A DNA stretch of 64,000 bases, from positions 558,001 through 622,000 of the forward strand of contig JAHQIY010000017.1 in assembly GCA_019054805.1 (NCBI GenBank). Reading direction: 5' to 3'. Positions 56,494 to 64,000 of the stretch are shown here, in pieces. Source of the stretch: Brachionus manjavacas (taxonomy: Eukaryota; Rotifera; Eurotatoria; Ploima; Brachionidae). Position numbers and translations under genes: made by a program. Below the pieces are notes generated by a model. It was not told the DNA's origin. It saw only the letters and a list, made by a program, of their open reading frames with translations, and ran no database searches. Each line of letters begins with the position of its first letter. Positions within the stretch are counted from its first letter, which is position 1.

Positions 56494-56605
56494 TTCTATA
56501 ATAATAATAATATAATATAATAATAATAAGCTACAGCAGGAGACCTGTGGAGCGAGACTAGATGTAGTTTCGCTATGGTTACTATCTTTCTGCAAAAAAA
56601 AAAAA
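56494..56605 (+). repeat. (TAA)n run and A-tailed GC-richer segment
   Basis: A TAATAA microsatellite (about 56494-56528) is followed by about 65 bp of GC-richer sequence (AGACCTGTGGAGCGAGACTA) and a 12-base poly(A). It could be the end of another retroposon; no second copy was found here. Confidence 0.35.
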
Positions 56606-56984
56606 TAAAAAATTTCATTAAATATGCAATTCAGTCAATTAAGTTCTAAAACATTATTAATTATTATTTTTATTTATTAATTCAAGCCTCATTGGCAAAA
56701 AAGTGAAATTAAGAGAAAAATAAAAAAATTTAAAAAATATAGAGTTGAAAATACGATTTAGATACAAATCAAAATAAGAATAAAAAAAAATCACAATTAT
56801 CGCAAAATAAATATAATTAGGTATAGGAGTCCACTTTTAATCGCTTAAAATCTTAATTAGAAGAAATAATTTGATTTGGCAATAACAAACTTTATTTGTG
56901 TCAAAACATATTTTACTGAGTCTACCAAGCCAAGGTTCACACATTTATACATACAGTGGTTCTTGCCAAAACGAAACGTTCCGT

Positions 56985-57100
56985 TCCAGATAAGGGAACG
57001 GAATGGAGACGCATTCATTAAAAACTCTTTCCCGTTCCGTTCCATTCCATCTAACCATTCCATTCTTTCCATTACGTTCCATCCGTTCCATTCCGTTCTA
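56985..57100. repeat. Degenerate TTCC pentamer repeat
   Basis: Runs of GTTCC, ATTCC and GTTCCATTCCG recur for about 100 bp, giving a purine/pyrimidine-skewed satellite-like patch (compare GGAAT-type satellites). Confidence 0.65.
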
Positions 57101-57304
57101 ATATAAGCCTAATCACCAATCGAAAGACCTAAATATTCTATGCTTTCTGCATGTGTCATCTTGTTATTACTCAGGCTAAAAAAAAACGTATCCATAGTTT
57201 TCTCTTTTGCCAAAATTAAGCGCAACAGATTAATTGGCATTGAAGTCAATTTTCCATTATTTAGCAAATTCAGAACATTTATTAAGTAGTGTTTGACATT
57301 GACC

Positions 57305-57317
57305 AGCAAAGGGAGAA
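57305..57317 (+). repeat. Target-site duplication, first copy
   Basis: 13 bp, AGCAAAGGGAGAA, repeated exactly at 57569-57581. Confidence 0.75.
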
Positions 57318-57356
57318 TCTCACACAATAAAAACTATTTATTTACAATCATTTACT

Positions 57357-57409
<53 letters not shown>

Positions 57410-57533
57410 CTTTTCACAATTTTATATTCTCTATAGTCAATTGTAAAATTATATTCTAAATTATTATCTAAAGAATGCAGGCTGAAAAGAAGGTTTACAT
57501 CGTTCTGAACTGCCTGGGGCCTCGGCCCAAATT

Positions 57534-57568
<35 letters not shown>
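57318..57568 (+). mobile_element. SINE-like insertion with 13-bp target-site duplications
   Basis: AGCAAAGGGAGAA occurs at 57305-57317 and 57569-57581, flanking 251 bp that end in 29 A (57541-57569). The 3' part (57470-57540) is copy C of the family at 42905-42990 and 48325-48409. The insert also contains a run of about 50 T (57359-57408), perhaps a nested reverse-oriented tail. Removing the insert and one repeat copy restores the reverse transcriptase frame around it. Confidence 0.75.
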
Positions 57569-57570
<2 letters not shown>

Positions 57571-57581
57571 CAAAGGGAGAA

Positions 57582-59080
57582 AGTACTAAAATGTCATTAC
57601 AATAGGCTTTAATTGCGAGATTCTTATCATTGATTTTTGCACCGACCTGAAGCATTTTATTAAAAGGTCATTAATATATTAGTTAAATAGATGCGGTGAA
57701 AGATCGTGTTCAAATCATTTTTTTTAGTTAATTTTGTCAAATTGTCACATTTTTTCCTAAAAAATCGTTCTTTAACCTAATAGTCTCACAATATTCTCAT
57801 TACGTTCTAATTTTGCTTGATTGCATTACTTTTACACAGATCCTAATTCCTGCTAAAATTATCAACATTCAATTTCTAGCCTGAAAATAACAAATAACAG
57901 TGAACTGAAGAGTATTAAGTTTTATACTAATTGGGGACAAATATTAATATGCACAATTAAAGAAAAAATCCTTTCCGATACCGTTAACTGCATAGAATTT
58001 AAAAAAAAGCTCTGAATAATATTGTTAAATGAACAATTTGAAAAAAAAATTAAAAAAAATTAAAATTTACTAAGAAATGTATCAAAAATAAGAACGGTTT
58101 TACTTTCAAGTAAAAGTGAAAAATATGCTTAAAATATCTTACAAAAAGAGATAAAGAAAAGGGGAAGGAAAGTCTCTAAAGACGTTAGGGCGGGCTTAAA
58201 ATCGTAGGAATTACTGAAAGTGTGCCGATTTAGATAATTAACCACGTCAGCTTGTTTTTTTAAATTATTGAGTCGCTTGTAAATAATGAGAATTTAGAAA
58301 GAATGAAACAAACTAAAAGAGATGAGCAAGAACGTGTTGAAAGAACGATTGCTAAAAGAATAGTAGGTTTAGCAGATTCGGATATCAAGAAAGAATGAAA
58401 AATAAAATAAAATAAAAAGTGAAAAATTATTTAAAAGTCATCTCAATATATACATTTGTCAGTGGCTTAGTTTTTTTGTCAGAATAATTAGTTTTTTATA
58501 TAGTCATCTAAAATAGATTAAATTAGTCACCACTTTTAGTTATTTTTGTCATTTTAAAAAAATTAAATTTGTAACCCCCAAAAAATTTAATCCTTTTAAT
58601 ATATTAAATTGTCTAAATAATTTCTTATTTTATATTTCGGTAAAAAAAGGAGATGATTTTAACTTAAATCAAAATTTAGTCTTGATCTAATTATACTTCA
58701 AATCTGTTAAATAAAAGGAAGATTTTTTTTAATTAAGTATATTTTTATTTTCTAGAATTAATATATGAGGTTATTTGTTGGACCCTCTTATCTCTCATCA
58801 AATACTGTGGCTTTATTTAAACAACTTGCCACAAGCTGATGTGACATGGATTCACCAGCTGAAAAGCGGAATCCTGGGTATGTTGCACTGCTGAATTTGT
58901 GATTTAAAATGACATAAATCGAATAATAAAGAAAATAAAACCTTATCCATAGATAAACATTGAAAAAAATATTTACACTTTTCTTATCTTTAAACTAAAA
59001 AAACATTTCTTTGTAAGATTGGAGAGCTTAATTTCCAAATTTTTTTATTAAAATGAAAAAAATAATTTTTATAAAAATAA
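57582..59080. other. AT-rich intergenic DNA
   Basis: Beyond the LINE relic (to about 57740) I see no gene. A GC-richer patch at 58767-58890 and a short open stretch near 58303-58398 have no recognisable content. AACAGTGAAC with a preceding CTGAAAATAACAAA recurs at 56459-56480 and 57881-57902, suggesting small repeated sequences. Confidence 0.5.
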
Positions 59081-59081
59081 G

Positions 59082-59087
59082 TTTATT
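59082..59087 (-). promoter_or_regulatory. Polyadenylation signal for the Cys-rich protein gene
   Basis: AATAAA on the minus strand, about 56 bp beyond the TAG stop. Confidence 0.45.
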
Positions 59088-59142
59088 TAATATTCACTAT
59101 TTAATTATTTTACTTTTTTCATTCAATCCAATATTTTTTGAT

Positions 59143-59806
59143 CTATTGAGCCACGCATTTATTTTGATTCACTTGACATCTTCCAAAACATTCTATATCA
59201 TCAATGCAAGTATTTGCTAATCCATTTGGGAAAGTACATCTATATGGAGGACCTATAACTATTTGCGAATATGGAGGAGCACATCTTTTTAAGAAAATTA
59301 AAATTGATGCTGAAAAAGTTAATGTACAATTTTACTCGCAAATACCAGATGAACCACACTGTGTTGTCTGGAAAACATTTGCAGAAGAAATTCCATTGAC
59401 TGACGAACCTAAACAGTCTAAATCGGCAACACATACTTTTCCACAAACACAAATTTAAAAATGAAGAATAAAAAAAGTAACCTGTTGTATAATAGCTTAC
59501 ATTGAGAAGATACAGTTGTTTCTTGAGTAACTATTGTGTTTAATGTTGTTGTTGTTGTTGTTGTTAATGTTGCTGTGGTAGAAAAAGAAATGGAAGTGGT
59601 CGATGAATTAATAAAACATGAATCAGGAAATTTTTTGGCAACATTTATTTGCAAGTAAAAAATAGTCATTATACATCCTTTAGTTTGAGAAATATTTGAA
59701 AAGATAAAAACATTTTCTCTATGTAGTCTTTACCCAATATCAGAAGGATCATGATAGTAAAATCTATAATTACTGTGTAAAGACAAACAGAAAGCTTGCT
59801 TGACAT
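59143..59806 (-). CDS. Small secreted Thr-rich, Cys-rich protein (four exons)
   Basis: Proposed exons on the minus strand: 59806-59734, 59677-59501, 59435-59336 and 59284-59143, with GT-AG introns of 56, 65 and 51 bp. The spliced frame is open for 163 codons to TAG 59143-59145, and each junction changes phase yet keeps frame. It begins with a hydrophobic signal or anchor segment (MSSKLSVCLYTVII... to LLIL). A Thr/Ser-rich, probably O-glycosylated stretch follows (ATLTTTTTTTLNTIVTQETT). A domain with ten Cys comes next (CVADLDC, CGSSGICEC, RCTFPNGLANTC, IECFGRC, NKCVAQ). The CxC and spacing resemble EB-module or similar invertebrate extracellular Cys-rich domains. A poly(A) signal lies at 59082-59087 on the minus strand. 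No specific function can be named. Confidence 0.6.
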
Positions 59807-60295
59807 TTGAAATTAATAGATTAAAATTCTTTTTCAATTAGAATATTTCAAAATTTAATTATGCCGAGTTATTTTTTTCAAAATCCCTGAAGCTATTTTT
59901 GAAAATGAAAAATTTTCATTGAAACCTATTCCTATTTTTTCTTAAGAATTTGTTTTGAAGCTATTTTTTAAATTTAATTAAAATCTATTTCTCAAATTTT
60001 TAAATAAATATTAATAATATTTTAAAACTTAATCTTAGTATTTTTTTAAAATCATTAAATAACTAAATCAATTTTATGAGCTAAAGATAAAAGCTTTTTT
60101 ATGTTGTTAATATGATCATTTTTTTTACCAATTATTATATATTTTTGGAATATTAATAAATATTAATCGAAAATCTTGCATAGATTGGGATTTAAACTGC
60201 AGCGATTATATCATAATTAAGAGCTAATGAAATCAATCTTCGCGTAGTAATATTTATTTATTTGTTTTCTGTAACGAGCTAGAACTCCTTTTGAA

Positions 60296-60328
<33 letters not shown>

Positions 60329-60360
60329 TTAAAGTTGATAAAATAAGATCAAATAAAAAT
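59807..60360. other. AT-rich intergenic stretch with an A-tailed repeat
   Basis: No gene seen. It holds a run of about 28 A (60301-60328) after AATAAATTT, which may be the tail of a retroposon whose body was not recognised. Confidence 0.5.
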
Positions 60361-60365
60361 CTTTT

Positions 60366-60665
60366 TTAATTTTTCAATAATTTTTCTGCACAGGACTGTC
60401 CAAAGATTAAATCTGGTTTAACACTGTCCATGGTAATCAAAGCCCCGGTGAAGAAAGCAATTAAGAAAGTCATTACTGGAATGGAAAAATAAAAAATCCA
60501 TCTTGGCACCCCAACTTAATCATTTTTATGTAGTTCCAGATTTCGAACAGCTTCAAACTTGTACTTAAACTGGTAAAATTGATCATTCGAATATCCATTT
60601 AGAATATAGGAACCACGGTCAGCTAAAAAATTTCGAATAAACTTTTCAGGTTCTTTATATTGCAT
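60366..60665 (-). pseudogene. Possible small membrane protein, one in-frame TAA
   Basis: From ATG at 60663-60665 the minus strand is open for 49 codons (MQYKEPEKFIRNFLADRGSY...), reaches TAA at 60516-60518, then stays open in the same frame for another 49 codons to TAA 60366-60368. The second half has a clear membrane segment (WIFYFSIPVMTFLIAFFTGA). Composition is less AT-rich than the flanks, as in coding DNA here. It could be a recent pseudogene, a gene with a sequencing error, or two exons with unclear borders. I do not recognise the protein. Confidence 0.4.
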
Positions 60666-60669
60666 TTAA

Positions 60670-62174
60670 GAGAAAAAATTTAGATTTTTTGAAAGCTGTG
60701 AATCTTTTAAATAAGATAAAACTTTTATTTACAGAAACCTTATTTTTATGACATTGGTAAAATCATGTCTTATGTAAATTTTTTTTTCTAATTTCATTTC
60801 TTGCCATAATTTACCTGAAAAATTTTGGATTTTGCCAATTTTTTAAGTAAAAATGGTAATTTTACTTCTTTTTACGCAAAATTTAGTTAATTTACCGTAA
60901 ATTAACTAAATTTACTGTAAAGTTTTTTACAATTCTTTACGCAAATTTGTTTAATTTTGCGTAAAATTTACCATGGATCATATTATCAAATAACTGCTGT
61001 AAATCCAAAATCGAAAAGTAGAATGTAGTAGAAAACAGTAATTCTATAAAAGTCAAAATCACGTTATTTTACTAAATTCAAAGTAAGGTTACTTAATATT
61101 AGGGAAAAAAAATTCGCTACGAATAATTGAGTTTGCGTAAAATTATTTTAAATTAAGTAATTTTTAAGGAAAATTGTCCAAAAATGTTAATGGCAAAAAA
61201 ATGGCTTTAGGTAAGCATAAAAATAGAAAAAATTAAGTTTTTTGAATATATCGGACAATTTTTCTAATTAGTTTTTATTAAGACAAAATGAAGAAGTTAA
61301 AAATTTAGTCAAAATTCCTTTTAATACCACAACTAACACAAATTATTTAAATTATTTGTTATACTTGCTGATTTTATCTTTAATAAAATTATTTTTATGA
61401 AAGCCTTGCAAGTAAAGTTTAAATTCCCTAAGACTCAAGCAAAGAAGATTTAATTTTACATAGATTGACAATGATAAAATTTTTTCTTTGTATGTTTTAA
61501 TTGTAAATAATTTTTACTATTTTTTTTTGGTTTAATTATCTTCATAATCATTATAATTATCATCAGAAACGTCTCGTCGTCTTGGGTATCATGCGGATTT
61601 CATCGAGACTTGGTTCAAAAAGTTATTATTTATTAACTATATAACAACTTTATCATATTAAATAATTATATATTAAAATATTATATATTACATTATATAA
61701 TAATATTTTATTATTTTATATTAATAGGAATTATTGAAATGTAGTAGAGTTTGGAATTAAAAGAATTTTCTTTACTTCATTTTACAAAAAATAATACAAT
61801 ATTTTTGGAGGGTTCAAAAAAACCCTCTTCGAGTTTAGCGTATAATTTTTATTTTGCATAAAAATAAAAATGTTTTGTAATCAAAATTTACTAATAACAA
61901 CATTTTTTTGATTTTAACTTTGATGGAAAAAAATCGTCAAAAATGATTAAATTGAACAATAAGCAAAATAGGAACCAAAAAAGTGTCAAAAAATCCCCCG
62001 GGTTTTGAGTGTTAGTCTTTTCGAAACAATATTTTTTAAAATTTTTTTATAGTTTATAATGAGCAAATAAAGAATTTTGTTAAATTAATTTTGATAGATA
62101 AAACCATGCGCTTAAATACAAACTTGTTTAGCAAAAACTTAAAAATTAGAATAAATTTTTTATAAAAATAAAAA
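60670..62174. other. AT-rich intergenic DNA with palindromes
   Basis: Contains a perfect palindrome at 60879-60913 within a set of TTTACG/CGTAAA motifs. A GC-richer patch at 61567-61617 on the minus strand could encode a short acidic tail (YPRRRDVSDDNYNDYEDN, stop) but is not supported otherwise. No gene called. Confidence 0.5.
60879..60913. repeat. 35-bp perfect palindrome
   Basis: 17-bp arms AAATTTAGTTAATTTAC and its exact inverse around a single C. It lies inside a wider (about 60852-60975) imperfect inverted repeat bounded by ATGGTAA and TTACCAT. Confidence 0.8.
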
Positions 62175-62981
62175 ATGAAAAATTCAAAAAATTCCGAAGA
62201 GAACGAAAATTGTGCCAAAAGACTTAAAACTGAGCAAAATTCATCAAGTCATTCAGAGTCTGAGCACGACGAACATGATGATATTACATCTACGCTTCAA
62301 TTAGAAAATGATTTAAAATCAAAAATAACCAAAAATCCTTTTGCCAGAAAGGAAACAAAGCGTTTGATTGTTGTTTTAGAAAATGCTTGTTTGGAAACGG
62401 TAAAAATTGGAAAGATTTACGAATTACTCAATTGTGACCGCCATAAACAATATATTATAAAGCATAAAAAAGATCCATCTCAGTGTAGACCTGACATTTT
62501 GCACCAATGTTTGCTAATGCTCTTTGACAGTCCATTGAACAGAGCCAACTTATTACAAGTATATGTTCACTCACAGAAAAATGTGTTAATCGAAATCAAT
62601 CCACAGACTCGTATACCTCGTACTTTTGACAGATTTTCTGGTCTTATGGTTCAATTGTTGCATAAATTAAGCATCCGCGCGGCCGATACCTCCCAAAAAT
62701 TGATCAAAGTCATAAAAAACCCGATTACTGATCATCTCCCGGTCGGATGTCCTAAGTACACAATGTCTTTCCATGCGGAAAAAGTAGTTAATGTAAGCGA
62801 GTTTGCTACAAATCACCCAGATGATCAGCCAGTTGTAGTTGTTATTGGTGCCATGGCAAAAGGATCAGTTGATGTCGACTATACAGATAAAATGTTGTCT
62901 ATATCAAACTATCCTCTATCAGCTGCTATTACATGCTCCAAATTTTGCACTGCTTTTGAGGATAAATGGAAAATTTTATAA
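62175..62981 (+). CDS. EMG1: EMG1/NEP1, 18S rRNA pseudouridine N1-methyltransferase
   Basis: Single-exon gene, 268 residues, against about 244 in human EMG1. The protein is a SPOUT-class methyltransferase of the nucleolus that methylates a pseudouridine in 18S rRNA and is needed for 40S subunit assembly. A charged N-terminal tail of about 60 residues precedes the conserved body: RLIVVLENACLETVK, YELLNCDRHKQYI, RPDILHQCLLMLFDSPLNRA, INPQTRIPRTFDRFSGLMVQ, LLHKLSIRAAD, KVIKNPITDHLPVGC and the C-terminal VVVIGAMAKGSVDVDYTDK with SISNYPLSAAITCSKFC, the cofactor-binding knot region. No key motif looks damaged. The start ATG is the first in frame. The gene stands alone and is unrelated to the muscle gene. 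Confidence 0.95.
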   Translation: MKNSKNSEENENCAKRLKTEQNSSSHSESEHDEHDDITSTLQLENDLKSKITKNPFARKETKRLIVVLENACLETVKIGKIYELLNCDRHKQYIIKHKKDPSQCRPDILHQCLLMLFDSPLNRANLLQVYVHSQKNVLIEINPQTRIPRTFDRFSGLMVQLLHKLSIRAADTSQKLIKVIKNPITDHLPVGCPKYTMSFHAEKVVNVSEFATNHPDDQPVVVVIGAMAKGSVDVDYTDKMLSISNYPLSAAITCSKFCTAFEDKWKIL

Positions 62982-64000
62982 ATAATAAAAATAAATAAAT
63001 TTTAAAATATACATTTTTAAGTCTCTTAAAAAAAATTCTCTCGTTTTTTGTTCCTGAATTTTCTTTTTAGCAAGCACTCACTGATTTTCAAAATCTTGTT
63101 TTCAAGAAAAAGAAAATAAATTGCTTATTCGATGTTAAATAAGTTACTTTCTTTTAAATATATAATAGAAAATTTTTATTTTATTTTAAATTTTTATGAT
63201 TACTATTCAAAGGCCTTTTTTTTTTAGTTAAGGACTAAAAGGGTTCAAAACCCCCTGAATTTAGATTTACTTTTTGATTAAAATAAATTTGATTATTTAT
63301 TCAAAATATGTTTAAAAACGTTTCATTTTGAAAAAAATGTTCATTTTAATTTTTATTATACTTTCAAAAAATATTAATTGAATTTAAATAAAGGAAAATC
63401 AAATCTATTTAATCAAAATTCCCATTCTTTGGTCGTAACAACCTTTTAAAAAGATTTGAAAACAATCTTCCCTAAACCCTTTATTGGGACTCAAAAGCAG
63501 TGGAAAATTCTTGAGTAGAGCTCGATTTACATAGTCTAATTTTTTTCAGATAGTGTTGATGACTCAGGCTTAGAGCTTGATGAGCAATTTTTAAAAGCAA
63601 TTTGAGTTTTAGCCTATACGCTTTTATTTACCATTTCTAATTTCTTGGCTTAAATTTTCCAATCATGCTTAATCCATAAATTATTGACCACATTACTTTG
63701 AGCGGAAAAATTGAGAAAAGCGTCTTTCGTCGACATATGGCTCAAAAAAGTGTAATCTAAAAAAGGAATTATTTAATTCAAGTAGATTTTGAAATTTAAT
63801 AGTAGCAGTGCCGATTTGACACGTGGCTTTCTGGTAATTTTACGTAAAATTATTTTGTAACAAAAAGTGAATTTACGGAAAATTACGTAAATTTTTTTAA
63901 AATAGAAAAATGAAAAGGCTCAATTTACTAATTTTTACGTAAATTTAGATAAAAAAAGTAAAATATGGTAAAAAAGAAGTATTCATTCTAAAATTAAACT
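62982..64000. other. AT-rich DNA after EMG1
   Basis: Possible AATAAA signals lie within 20 bp of the EMG1 stop. Motifs of the TTACGTAAA type cluster at 63835-63970 (for example TTTACGTAAAATTA and AATTACGTAAATTT), like those near 60850-60975. No gene seen. Confidence 0.5.

Larger units (their letters stand above)
57109..57740 (-). pseudogene. LINE reverse transcriptase relic, split by a SINE-like insertion
   Basis: With the insertion 57318-57568 removed, the minus strand reads through reverse transcriptase palm sequence: LSPHLFN, then AYCNDILVLSPFAGQ (the YADD catalytic box mutated to YCND, at 57593-57604), LLNKCSEFAK, a stop, WKIDFNAN and, in another frame, SIEYLGLSIG. Several stops and frameshifts make it dead. 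The motif order is that of non-LTR reverse transcriptases. It may belong to the same element type as 55530-55890, but the 1.2 kb between them does not look like LINE sequence. Confidence 0.65.

Noticed and set aside
57359-57408. Run of about 50 T as a separate insertion
   Set aside because: It lies inside the retroposon bounded by the 13-bp duplications; without a second pair of duplications I cannot claim a nested insertion.
59204-59458. 84-codon + strand open frame
   Set aside because: It lies opposite the Cys-rich exons, whose spliced frame, introns and poly(A) signal fit better on the minus strand.
61567-61617. Short acidic tail-like coding patch on the minus strand
   Set aside because: Only about 18 codons before a stop, without a convincing splice partner; noted only in the gap description.
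1-64000. CRISPR arrays, bacterial operons or phage genes
   Set aside because: Spliced exons with GT-AG introns, poly(A) signals, Ig/Fn3 arrays and retroposons show eukaryotic nuclear DNA; the tandem repeats are coding and lack spacers.

Overview
The window is nuclear DNA of an AT-rich invertebrate. Introns are mostly 50-65 bp with GT-AG ends, and intergenic DNA is full of decayed transposons. A KRBA2-like integrase relic and short (AATAAA)n-tailed retroposons would fit a rotifer such as Brachionus, but the species is not proven by the sequence.

About 53 kb of the 64 kb is one giant titin-like muscle gene on the + strand (1-52776; its 5' end lies outside the window). I model 21 long-isoform exons plus one alternative terminal exon. 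Nearly every junction is phase 1, and the exon lengths sum to a whole number of codons (about 14,180). The order is: an acidic Glu/Lys-rich region with five Ig domains (1-4071); a terminal-type exon with its own stop and poly(A) signals (4482-4711); a 4.1 kb gap with antisense coding relics; two single-Ig exons; a low-complexity exon with a 58-residue repeat; about 15.5 near-identical copies of a 116-residue repeat (11602-16990); 59 copies of a 35-residue PEVK-like repeat (17066-23257); about 57 tandem Ig domains (23.3-42.0 kb); then an A-band-like Fn3/Ig mosaic ending in 13 consecutive Fn3 domains (to 52776). No kinase domain is present. The logic is that of titin and its relatives: extensible spring regions toward one end and stiff Ig/Fn3 arrays toward the other.

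Downstream (52.8-58 kb) lies a transposon graveyard: antisense LINE 3' ends, a KRBA2-like element with terminal inverted repeats, a tRNA-like sequence, a decayed LINE C-terminus, and a LINE reverse transcriptase relic cut by a SINE-like insertion with clean 13-bp target-site duplications.

The last part (58-64 kb) holds a previously split-up minus-strand gene for a small secreted Cys-rich protein (four exons, 59143-59806), a possible small membrane-protein gene or pseudogene interrupted by one in-frame stop (60366-60665), AT-rich palindromes, and the intact single-exon EMG1/NEP1 gene for an 18S rRNA pseudouridine methyltransferase (62175-62981).
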